NCBI GenBank assembly: GCA_005502775.1
Contig: SCNI01000006.1
Span: 1-64,000 of the forward strand
Direction: 5' to 3'
DNA: 64,000 bases
DNA from: Microbacteriaceae bacterium 3FA27C10
Lineage (GTDB): Bacteria > Actinomycetota > Actinomycetes > Actinomycetales > Microbacteriaceae
Shown piece by piece: positions 49,169 to 56,714 of the stretch. Both the position numbers and the translations under genes were made by a program. Each line of letters starts with the position of its first letter. Positions within the stretch are counted from its first letter, which is position 1. The notes beneath the pieces are model-generated. The model had not been told where the DNA came from. It made no database searches and saw nothing but the letters and a program-made list of their open reading frames with translations.

Positions 49169-51307
49169 TCAGCGGGCCAGGGCTGAGGCGACGGCGGTCG
49201 AGAGGAACGGCTCGAGCGTGAACGCGAAGGTGCGGGTGAGGTGGTCGGGGTCGCGGTAGACGTTGGCGCCGCCGACGACGGCGGGGCAGGTGGTGTCACT
49301 GCAGTAGGTGTTGCTGAAGTCGAGCAGCGTCACGGGCTGGCCCTGGGCGGCGGCTCCGGATGCGGCGATCGCGAGGGGGTCGAAGGCCGCGAGCGCGTCG
49401 CTGCGCGGCTCGGTGCAGCTGGACTCCGCGGAGGTGCGCAGGCACTTGTTCGGGTCGTCCGACCAGGAGGGGTTGTCGACGATCGTCACGATCGGCGTGC
49501 CGGCGCCCAGCACCTGCTGCCAGGCATCGGAGTAGCCCGCGGCGACCGTGTCGGCCTCCGCCGAGGTCGACGCCGTGGCCCGGTCGACGAGCGCCGCCGT
49601 GAAGACGGCACCGAACGGCGTGTGGGCGGAGAGCTGCTCGGTGAGGCTCGCTCGCCAGGTGTCGCACGACTGGGAGAAGGCGTCGCTGCCGGTCATCGGC
49701 GTCGACGTCCACGGGCATCCGCCCTTGAGGTAGGTGGTGAGATGCCAGCCGTTCTTCTCCGCCATGGCGATGAACGGATCCATCAGCGCGTAGGCGTGGC
49801 TGTCGCCGATGAGGGCGACCTGGGGCGCATCCGCGGCGGTGCTGCCGAACTGGCAGTCGCGCACGGTGGCGTCGTTGAGGGTGCTCAGGCATTCCGGATG
49901 CTCGGGGCGGTCGGCGTTGCCGAAGCCCGGACTCGGGATGATCTGCCCGTCGAGCGCCGGGTTCACACAGGGCGCCGGCACGGCGGTGAGCCCGTTCGTG
50001 GGGCCGGAGGCGGCACCGAAGCAGTCGGGCGGGTTCGCCAGGGTGCTCGCCAGCTGGCTCGCCTCGGCGTCGTACTTCGGCTGCTGCACGGCCCAGGCGG
50101 CCCCCACGAAGAGGCTCGAGACCGCCATGGCCGCGACCACGCCGATCATGGTGACGCGCGGGCGGCGGCCCACGAAGAACCGCCAGCGCCGGGCCGGGTC
50201 CTCGATGAAGCGCTTGGTCAGCCAGGCGATGACGAAGCAGAAGAGGAACAGCGCCACGCGGTTGAGCGTGCTGAGCCCCCAGCCGGGCACGTAGGGCGCG
50301 ATGATGATGAGCGGCCAGTGCCACAGGTAGAGCGAGTACGAGATGTCGCCGATGAAGCTGACAGGACGGATGCTGAGCACCCGGCCCGCATCCCACGGCT
50401 TCTCGCGGTGGTGGGAGACGATGATGGCAGCCGTGCCGAGCACCGGGATGGCGGCCATGTAGCCCGGGAACGGCGTCGACGCGGTGAAGAAGTAGCCGCA
50501 CGCGAGCACGACGGCGATGCCGCCGTAGCCGAGGACGTTCGACTGCCACGCACGGGTGGGGCGCAATCGCGGCAGCAGCGCGAGCGCGCCGCCGACCGCG
50601 AACTCCCACACGCGCGTGTAGGTGACGAAGTAGGCGGCGGCCGGGTCGGTGGCCGTGAAGAAGATCGACAGGGCGAAGGAGGCGACGCCGACGACGGCGA
50701 GCACGGCGATCAGCCCCACCCACTTTCGGCGCTTCATGACCTTCACGGCGAACACGGATGCGCCGAGCAGCAGTACCGGCCAGAACAGGTAGAACTGCTC
50801 CTCGAGCGACAGCGACCAGTAGTGCTGCACGAGGCTCGGCTCATTGGCGGCGGCGAGGTAGTCCACAGAGTTGAGGGCGAGGGCCCAGTTCTCCACATAG
50901 AAGGTGGAGGCGAGGATCTCGCGCACGTTCTCGGTCAGACTCGAGAGCGGCATGATGAACAGCGTCGCGAGGCTCGCGAAGACGAGCACCACGATGGCGG
51001 CCGGGAGGAGTCTGCGTGCACGTTTGGCATAGAAGCTCGGCAGAGCGATGCGGTCGGTGCGTTCGAGCTGGCGCGTGAGCTGCTGGGTGATGAGGAAGCC
51101 CGAGATCACGAAGAAGACGTCGACACCGATGTAGCCGCCGCTGAGGCGGCCGGGCCAGAAGTGGTAGACCACCACGAGCAACACGGCGATGGCACGCAGG
51201 CCCTGGATGTGCGGCAGGAAGTGGTCGGGCTTGGCCGAGCCTGCGGCGGCTTGACGGGCCTGCCTCCGGGTGGTCGGCGGTGCCGTCTGCTCATCCATCG
51301 CCCCCAT
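49169..51307 (-). CDS. OafA/YrhL-type membrane acyltransferase with SGNH domain
   Basis: A 712-residue protein. The N-terminal acyltransferase-3 domain has about ten helices, starting HIQGLRAIAVLLVVVYHF (catalytic His) with YIGVDVFFVISGFLIT. The C-terminal extracellular SGNH domain (from about 470) has the nucleophile block VALIGDSHAYAL and the Asp-His pair in YRDPDHLT. Such proteins add acetyl groups to peptidoglycan, wall polysaccharide or glycolipid using cytosolic acyl donor. ATG at 51307 or 51298. The AEC gene follows on the same strand. Confidence 0.92.
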   Translation of the reverse strand: MGAMDEQTAPPTTRRQARQAAAGSAKPDHFLPHIQGLRAIAVLLVVVYHFWPGRLSGGYIGVDVFFVISGFLITQQLTRQLERTDRIALPSFYAKRARRLLPAAIVVLVFASLATLFIMPLSSLTENVREILASTFYVENWALALNSVDYLAAANEPSLVQHYWSLSLEEQFYLFWPVLLLGASVFAVKVMKRRKWVGLIAVLAVVGVASFALSIFFTATDPAAAYFVTYTRVWEFAVGGALALLPRLRPTRAWQSNVLGYGGIAVVLACGYFFTASTPFPGYMAAIPVLGTAAIIVSHHREKPWDAGRVLSIRPVSFIGDISYSLYLWHWPLIIIAPYVPGWGLSTLNRVALFLFCFVIAWLTKRFIEDPARRWRFFVGRRPRVTMIGVVAAMAVSSLFVGAAWAVQQPKYDAEASQLASTLANPPDCFGAASGPTNGLTAVPAPCVNPALDGQIIPSPGFGNADRPEHPECLSTLNDATVRDCQFGSTAADAPQVALIGDSHAYALMDPFIAMAEKNGWHLTTYLKGGCPWTSTPMTGSDAFSQSCDTWRASLTEQLSAHTPFGAVFTAALVDRATASTSAEADTVAAGYSDAWQQVLGAGTPIVTIVDNPSWSDDPNKCLRTSAESSCTEPRSDALAAFDPLAIAASGAAAQGQPVTLLDFSNTYCSDTTCPAVVGGANVYRDPDHLTRTFAFTLEPFLSTAVASALAR

Positions 51308-51408
51308 GGTACCTGCGGCTCCTGCGCGGGCCTCTCGCGACCCGCTCGGCCGCCGACGAGCACCGTGACAGTGATTTCCCGCGCAGCTTGGGTGCCCTGG
51401 CGCAAGAA

Positions 51409-51422
51409 AGCTCCGGGGAGCT
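51409..51422. promoter_or_regulatory. Palindrome upstream of DUF6421
   Basis: AGCTCC-GG-GGAGCT is a perfect 6-base inverted repeat about 60 bases before the DUF6421 start and between it and the divergent acyltransferase. It may be an operator; no regulator is assigned. Confidence 0.3.
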
Positions 51423-51482
51423 CAAAGAAGAGCGGATGCGTTGCACCTAGGCTCGAAAGGACGACCGATTGGAGGTTCCACC

Positions 51483-52970
51483 ATGCCCGCACGCGATCGC
51501 ACCATCGCCCCTTCCCGCTCCGCCGACCGGAAGGCCATCATCGGAGAACCCGAGGTCGTCGAAGACGCCCTGACCTCGTCGGGAGCAGGAGCCGCCGGCG
51601 ATCCCGTCGAGGAGTCGGCGGCCTGGATCGCCCTCAAGCACGCCGTCGCAGAGCTGCAGCCCCTGCAGGCGAAGGACGGCTCGGTGCCCGACCCCGTCGA
51701 TCATCCGCTCGCCCGCGATCTGGTGGAGCGCATCCGCGACGCCGTCGCCGAACTCGCGCCGCGCTTCCCGCACGACCACGACTACCTGGTGGCCGTTCGC
51801 GACGACTTCACGACGTGGGCGGCCGACGACTTCGGGGTGCCCGACTTCGTGGCCTCGCTCGTGGCGTTCCATCCGGAGCGCCACCGCAGCGACGGCATCC
51901 GTCACCTCGTGGTGTTCCCGATGTACACGCAGAACGGCAGCACCGAGCGGCACGTCGAGGCCGTGCTGGTGGAGGTGCTCTGGCCCGACTTCGTGGCCGC
52001 CCTCGAAGGCGGCGACTATTCGAACAGCCTGTTCGTGCCCATCCGCTTCCTCGACTTCACCGCGGGCTACGACACCAACTCTGCCGTGCTGTTCCCGGAG
52101 TCGGTGGCGACGTCGACGATCCCGGCCTACACCTGGGGAGCGATCTTCGCCGACCGCGAGGCGGCGCGGTTCCGCCGGGTGGTGCGGGAGGCGGCATCCG
52201 TCACCCGGCTCGAGCTGCCGTCCGAGGCGGCTCGGCTGCTCGAGGACCAGGCCCTCACCGAGCGCACCTTCGTGATGTGGGACCTCATCCACGACCGCAC
52301 CCACATGCGCGGCGACTTGCCCTTCGACCCGTTCATGATCAAGCAGCGGATGCCGTACTTCCTCTACTCGCTCGAGGAGCTGCGCTGCGACCTCACGGCG
52401 TTCCGCGAGGCGGTGCGCATCGAGCGGCGACTGGTGGCGGCCCGGGACGCGCTCGAGGTGGGCCGCCTGAGCCCGGCCGACGCCGAACTGCTCGAGCAGG
52501 CCGGCCTCGTGCAGTACGCGGTGCTGTTCGATCGCATCTTCCGCTTCGCCATCACGGGCAGCCGGGTGCGCAACTACGACGGGCTGGGTGGCCAGCTGCT
52601 GTTCGCATGGCTGCACCAGCGCCGCGTGCTGCACTGGACCGACACCCAGCTCACCATCGACTGGCCCGAGGTGGCGGATGCGGTGCTCGCGCTGGGCGAC
52701 GCCATCGACGAGCTGTACTGGCGCTCGATCGACCGCCCCAAGACGGCGCACTGGCTGGCCGCCTACGCGCTCGTCTCGAGCACGCTCACGCCCAACCCCG
52801 CCTCCGTCTGGGCGCAGGGGGCGGCCGCGCTGCCGCTCGACGGTCCGCCGCGCGGCCTCACCGACGCCGTGCTCGACGACGAGTTTCCGCTGTCGATGTT
52901 CTACGAGGCGCTCGACAAGAAGATGCGCGAGGTGATCGTCTCGACCGCCGGCATCACGGGCCGCTCCTGA
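51483..52970 (+). CDS. DUF6421 family protein
   Basis: A 495-residue soluble protein without signal or membrane segment. It matches the actinobacterial DUF6421 family as I recall it: LVVFPMYTQNGSTERHVEAV (about 140-160), FVPIRFLDFTAGYDTNSAVLFPE, MWDLIHDRTHMRGDLPFDPFMIKQRMPYF (in two pieces) and the C-terminal PLSMFYEALDKKMREVI. The HDRTH and TDTQ regions suggest a metal or catalytic site, but no activity is known. It starts after a TTGGAGG site. SDR and PLP-lyase genes lie downstream, and the same neighbours are, as I recall, found in Streptomyces. Confidence 0.8.
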   Translation: MPARDRTIAPSRSADRKAIIGEPEVVEDALTSSGAGAAGDPVEESAAWIALKHAVAELQPLQAKDGSVPDPVDHPLARDLVERIRDAVAELAPRFPHDHDYLVAVRDDFTTWAADDFGVPDFVASLVAFHPERHRSDGIRHLVVFPMYTQNGSTERHVEAVLVEVLWPDFVAALEGGDYSNSLFVPIRFLDFTAGYDTNSAVLFPESVATSTIPAYTWGAIFADREAARFRRVVREAASVTRLELPSEAARLLEDQALTERTFVMWDLIHDRTHMRGDLPFDPFMIKQRMPYFLYSLEELRCDLTAFREAVRIERRLVAARDALEVGRLSPADAELLEQAGLVQYAVLFDRIFRFAITGSRVRNYDGLGGQLLFAWLHQRRVLHWTDTQLTIDWPEVADAVLALGDAIDELYWRSIDRPKTAHWLAAYALVSSTLTPNPASVWAQGAAALPLDGPPRGLTDAVLDDEFPLSMFYEALDKKMREVIVSTAGITGRS

Positions 52971-53009
52971 GGCCCGCGCGCGCCCACCCCGCTCCCCCGC
53001 CCACCTCAC

Positions 53010-53065
53010 CGAGCCGTCGAAATCACGTCCATTCTGCGGGTTTTGGGCGTCTTTTCGGCGGCTCG
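53010..53065. repeat. Intergenic long-hairpin repeat, copy B
   Basis: CGAGCCGTCGAAA (53010-53022) pairs with TTTCGGCGGCTCG (53053-53065) with one G-U, and inside ACGTCC (53025-53030) pairs with GGGCGT (53045-53050). It lies between the DUF6421 and SDR genes. Its reverse complement aligns along its length with copy A (19840-19892), so the two are copies of one element. It may also act as an intercistronic transcript structure. Confidence 0.65.
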
Positions 53066-53112
53066 ATGGGGCTGTGGAGGCGGTGTGGGAGGCGGGAAGG
53101 CAGGATGAGGGG

Positions 53113-53883
53113 ATGAGCGAAGCAGGAATGCGCGGGGCGGACGCGGACGCGCGCGGAGTGCGCGGGCGGCGGGTGGTCGTGGCGGGGGCCACGAGCGAGT
53201 CGGGCGTGGCCGTGTGCGCCGCCCTCGCGGCGGCGGGCGCGGCCGTGGTGGGGGTCGGGTCGAACGGCGAGCGCCTCGACGCCCTCGCCGAGCGCGTGCC
53301 CGGCGCGCTCACGGAAGTGTGCGATCTCAGCGACAGCGCCGCCGTCGATGCGCTCGCCCAGCGGCTGACGAGCACCGGCCCGGTCGACGGGCTCGTGCAC
53401 CTCGTGGGCGGCTGGGTGGGCGGCCGAGGCATCACCGGGCAGACGGATGACGGCTGGGCCGCGATGGAGCGGGCCTTCCGCACCCTGCGCAACACGACCC
53501 GCTCCTTCTACCCGGCGCTCGTGGCGTCGGAGGCCGGCCGGGTGGCGTTCGTCTCGTCGACGGCGGTGGACCGGCCCACCGCTTCCGGCGCCGACTACGC
53601 CGCCGGCAAGGCCGCCTCGGAGTCGTGGCTGCGCTCGGTGGCGGCCGGCTTCGCCGCCGACCAGGCCGCGGGAGACGCGGCGGCGGGCGCCCGCGCCCGC
53701 CCGGCACTGCGCTCCGCCGTCGCGATCTTCGTGGTGCTGGCCCTCGTCGACGACCGGATGCGCGCGGCCTCGCCCGAGAAGACGTTCGCGGGATACACAG
53801 AGGTCTCCGATCTCGCGGCCTCCGTCGTCGGCCTCTGGGACGAGCCGGCGACCTCGCTCAACGGCCGGCGCATCCGGCTCTGA
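53113..53883 (+). CDS. SDR-family oxidoreductase next to DUF6421
   Basis: A 256-residue short-chain dehydrogenase-like protein. The cofactor motif is VVVAGATSESGVAVCAALAA, a variant of TGxxxGIG with Ala for Thr; catalytic residues remain: Ser in VAFVSSTAVDRP and Tyr-x-x-x-Lys in ADYAAGKAAS. The HLVGGWVGGRG loop replaces the usual NNAG. The substrate is unknown. ATG at 53113 is preceded by a GATGAGGGG site. It lies between DUF6421 and a TetR gene and is followed by a hairpin. Confidence 0.85.
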   Translation: MSEAGMRGADADARGVRGRRVVVAGATSESGVAVCAALAAAGAAVVGVGSNGERLDALAERVPGALTEVCDLSDSAAVDALAQRLTSTGPVDGLVHLVGGWVGGRGITGQTDDGWAAMERAFRTLRNTTRSFYPALVASEAGRVAFVSSTAVDRPTASGADYAAGKAASESWLRSVAAGFAADQAAGDAAAGARARPALRSAVAIFVVLALVDDRMRAASPEKTFAGYTEVSDLAASVVGLWDEPATSLNGRRIRL

Positions 53884-53891
53884 CCCCGGAC

Positions 53892-53933
53892 GGCCCGGAC
53901 AGCCCTGGCCCGCACGGAAGGCGCATCCGGGCC
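53892..53933. terminator. Hairpin after the SDR gene
   Basis: GGCCCGGA (53892-53899) and TCCGGGCC (53926-53933) are perfect 8-base complements with a 26-base loop just after the SDR stop and before the TetR gene. A terminator role is inferred from position. Confidence 0.4.
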
Positions 53934-54000
53934 GCGTCGAAGGAAACTCCCGGTGGACGAGCGGTTTCGGGCATCATAGGAGCACACGAGAGGAGGCCGA

Positions 54001-54606
54001 GTGGACGCCCGCCACCGCCGCAGCCGCGCCAAGCTCGCCGCCGCCGTGCTCGAACTCGCGGCCGAGCGGCCGATCGACAGCATCAGCGCCTCCGAGATCG
54101 CCACGCTCGCCGACGTGAACCGCTCCACCTTCTACGCCCACGCGAGCTCGCCGATCGCCCTGCTCGAGAGCGTGCTGAGCGAGGAGCTCGAGGCCATCCG
54201 CCGCGACCACCTCGACGAGGTCGACCCGGAGGCGCGGCGCGAAGCCACGACCTCCGCCACGCGGTCGGTGCTGCGGCACATCGAGAAGCACTCGAGCATC
54301 TACGAGCGTGGGCTCACGGCGGGCAGCGGGGCCGCGAGCCTGCGGCCGATGCTGAGCGCTCAGTTCGAGAGCTCGCTGCGCGCGTTCCTCGCCGAGGAAC
54401 CGGCCTCCGACGACCCGCTCTTCGCGGTCATCGCCGGTCCCTTCATCGCCAACGGGGCGATCGGCGCCATCGGCTCCTGGCTGCAGACGCCGGCGCCGCG
54501 CGACTCCGAGGCCTTTCTGCGCAGCTACGTGCGGCTGCTGCCCGCCTGGTTCCCGGCGCGGGTGCCCGACGCACCCGCCGCCGCGGAAGGCTCTACTTCT
54601 TCTTGA
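54001..54606 (+). CDS. TetR-family regulator
   Basis: A 201-residue regulator. HTH region AKLAAAVLELAAERPIDSIS, then ASEIATLADVNRSTFYAHA (about 11-56), with FYAH as in many TetR proteins; the ligand domain follows with a possible TetR_C_14-like end. The start is GTG after a strong GAGGAGG site. It sits between the SDR and the threonine-aldolase-like gene and may control one of them, although no clear palindrome was found near it. Confidence 0.88.
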   Translation: MDARHRRSRAKLAAAVLELAAERPIDSISASEIATLADVNRSTFYAHASSPIALLESVLSEELEAIRRDHLDEVDPEARREATTSATRSVLRHIEKHSSIYERGLTAGSGAASLRPMLSAQFESSLRAFLAEEPASDDPLFAVIAGPFIANGAIGAIGSWLQTPAPRDSEAFLRSYVRLLPAWFPARVPDAPAAAEGSTSS

Positions 54607-54730
54607 CGTTGGCGACCACGTCGGCCGAGTGGTCCTGCTTGTCGCTCTTCGAGCGCTTGTCGGCGCGCTTCTCCTTGAGCGAGCGGGCGGCGGGCTTGGC
54701 GACGGCTTTGCGTGCGGATTTCTCGGCCAT
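54593..54730 (-). CDS. Small Lys/Arg-rich protein
   Basis: A 45-residue very basic protein (MAEKSARKAVAKPAARSLKE, then KRADKRSKSDK and a VVANVKKK end), too short for usual gene calling. It has a clear AAGGAG ribosome site and ATG start at 54730. The 3' end overlaps the convergent TetR stop by 14 bases. Similar tiny Lys-rich proteins are common in Microbacteriaceae as far as I recall; nucleic-acid binding is a guess from charge. Confidence 0.7.
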   Translation of the reverse strand: MAEKSARKAVAKPAARSLKEKRADKRSKSDKQDHSADVVANVKKK

Positions 54731-54852
54731 GACAGGTCTCCTTCAGCGGAGCCACGGTGGCTCGGTTCTCGAAGGGTATGCCCTGGGCGGCGGCCGGTGG
54801 GGACATCGGCGCATTCCGCTGCCGATCCACAGATTTGAGGGAGACTGGTTCG

Positions 54853-55956
54853 GTGACCGATCTGCACAGCGACACCCCTGCATCCGTGAGCCCCGCATCC
54901 ACCCCTCTGCATGACCGCGGGCTGCGGAGCTTCGCCTCCGACAACTACGCCGGCGCGCATCCGGAGGTGCTCGAGGCCATCGCGGCGGCCAACGGCGGCC
55001 ATCAGATCGCCTACGGCGAGGATGTCTACACGGCCGAGCTCCAGAAGGTCGTCCGCGGGCACTTCGGCGGGCAGGCCGAGGCCTTACCGGTGTTCAACGG
55101 CACGGGGGCGAACGTGGTGGGGCTGCAGGCGATGCTCCCCCGCTGGGGTGCCGTGGTGTGCTCCACCACCGCGCACATCCACACCGACGAGAACGCCGCG
55201 CCGGAGCGCGTGGCCGGCCTCAAGCTGCTCACCGTACCCACCCCCGACGGCAAGCTCACCCCCGAGCTCATCGACGTGGAGGCCTGGGGCTGGGGCGACG
55301 AGCACCGCGCGCAGCCGCTGACCGTGTCGATCACCCAGACCACCGAGCTCGGCACGGTCTACACCGTCGACGAGATCGCGGCCATCGCCGAGCACGTGCA
55401 CTCGCTCGGCATGACGCTGCACCTCGACGGTTCGCGCCTCTCGAACGCGGCGGCCTCGCTCGGCGTGCCGCTGCGGGCGTTCACCACCGACGCGGGCGTC
55501 GACGTGCTCTCGCTCGGCGGCACCAAGAACGGGCTGCTCTACGGCGAGGCCGTGGTGGTGCTGAATCCGGATGCGGTGAGCGGCATCCCCTTCCTCCGCA
55601 AGCTCGACATGCAGCTGGCCTCGAAGATGCGCTTCGTCTCGGCGCAGCTCATCGCGCTCTACGGCTCGGAGTCGGACTTGTGGCTGCGCTCGGCCTCGCA
55701 CGCGAACGCGATGGCGCAGCGTCTGCGCACCGCCGTCGAAGCGCTCCCGGGCGTGACGCTCACGCAGGCGACGCAGTCGAACGCGGTGTTCGCGATTCTG
55801 CCCGCGGGTGTGGCCGACCGCCTGCGCGAGTCGTTCCGCTTCTACGACTGGAACCCGGCCACCCGCGAGGTGCGCTGGATGTGCGCCTTCGACACCACCG
55901 AGGCCGACATCGACGCCTTCGTGGCCGCGCTGCAGCGGGAGCTCGCGGCGAGCTAG
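54853..55956 (+). CDS. Threonine-aldolase-like beta-eliminating lyase
   Basis: A 367-residue fold-type I PLP enzyme. Features of the low-specificity threonine aldolase family are SFASDNYAGAHPEVLEAI, YGEDVYTAELQ, VFNGTGANVVGLQ, HLDGSRLSNAAASLGVP and the PLP lysine K225 in LGGTKNGLLYG. It should cleave beta-hydroxy amino acids such as threonine to glycine and an aldehyde, or eliminate from a related substrate. The GTG at 54853 follows a GAGGGA site; the upstream frame is antisense to the small basic gene. The stop overlaps the convergent membrane protein by 4 bases. Confidence 0.88.
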   Translation: MTDLHSDTPASVSPASTPLHDRGLRSFASDNYAGAHPEVLEAIAAANGGHQIAYGEDVYTAELQKVVRGHFGGQAEALPVFNGTGANVVGLQAMLPRWGAVVCSTTAHIHTDENAAPERVAGLKLLTVPTPDGKLTPELIDVEAWGWGDEHRAQPLTVSITQTTELGTVYTVDEIAAIAEHVHSLGMTLHLDGSRLSNAAASLGVPLRAFTTDAGVDVLSLGGTKNGLLYGEAVVVLNPDAVSGIPFLRKLDMQLASKMRFVSAQLIALYGSESDLWLRSASHANAMAQRLRTAVEALPGVTLTQATQSNAVFAILPAGVADRLRESFRFYDWNPATREVRWMCAFDTTEADIDAFVAALQRELAAS

Positions 55957-56579
55957 GGCGTGGGCTCGGGCGTGCAGCCCGGCGGCTCGGAGTTGCCGCT
56001 CACGGTGAAGTCGTGGCAGGTGAGGAACCTCGACTGGTTCACACCGAGCAGAAAGGAGGCCACCGCGATCAGCGCGACGGCCCCGATCACGGCGAAGCGA
56101 CGACCGAGCGAGATCGAGTCGCCGAACTCGGGCCAGATGATGCGGGCGAGCACCCAGATCGTCGTGGGCACGGCGAGGAACGCCACGAGACCGCCGATGA
56201 TGGCGATCAGGATGACGACCCAGTCGTTGGTGTCCGAACCCGCCACGAAAGACAGCGCCAGCCAGACGCTCGGGATGAGCAGGGCCAGCGCGCGGCCCAC
56301 CCGGGGTGCTCCGCGGGGCTGGATGAGCACGACGATGAAGGCGCCCGTCGCGGCAGCCCAGACCGTGAGCATCTGATCGAAGAAGAAATCGCCCCACGCG
56401 CCGAGCGTGAAGGCCGGCCACCAGACGGCCACGCTCATGCCCACCACGATCACCCCCGTGATGCGCGAGGAGGGATCGCCGGCGCGGCGGCCTCGCGCGG
56501 GTTTCGTGCCGGGGGGCGGCCCGGGCACCGGTTCGGGGGCGGGCGCTGCTGCGCCCTCCGGCTCTCCGCGATCCGTCAT
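55953..56579 (-). CDS. Hypothetical four-helix membrane protein
   Basis: A 208-residue protein with a Pro/Ala/Gly-rich cytosolic N-terminus (about 1-35), membrane helices near 40-60, 70-90, 97-120 and 125-150, and a last one near 165-185. A short extracellular tail contains two Cys (LTCHDFTVSG, PPGCTPEP). I do not recognise the family. ATG at 56579 preferred; a TTG at 56588 is possible. The ribosome site is weak. Confidence 0.65.
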   Translation of the reverse strand: MTDRGEPEGAAAPAPEPVPGPPPGTKPARGRRAGDPSSRITGVIVVGMSVAVWWPAFTLGAWGDFFFDQMLTVWAAATGAFIVVLIQPRGAPRVGRALALLIPSVWLALSFVAGSDTNDWVVILIAIIGGLVAFLAVPTTIWVLARIIWPEFGDSISLGRRFAVIGAVALIAVASFLLGVNQSRFLTCHDFTVSGNSEPPGCTPEPTP

Positions 56580-56681
56580 GGGGTTCAAAGTAGCAGCGCA
56601 CCGGCATGCGCGCCGTGTGCCGTCATGACGGCGACTCCCCCACGCGAGAGCCGATTGGCCGCCTTCCGCCCCGGCGAAACC

Positions 56682-56709
56682 GTGACTAGGTACCCCCTAG
56701 GGGTATATG
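56682..56709. promoter_or_regulatory. CsoR operator in the copB promoter
   Basis: TACCCCCTAGGGGTA (56691-56705) is a typical CsoR/CueR-like copper-regulator palindrome. It lies between a -35-like GTGACT (56682-56687) and a -10-like TATATG (56704-56709), spacer 16. The copB ATG is at 56715, so the transcript would be leaderless or nearly so. The CsoR gene lies directly downstream of copB. Site seen; function inferred from family. Confidence 0.8.
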
Positions 56710-56714
56710 GTGGC

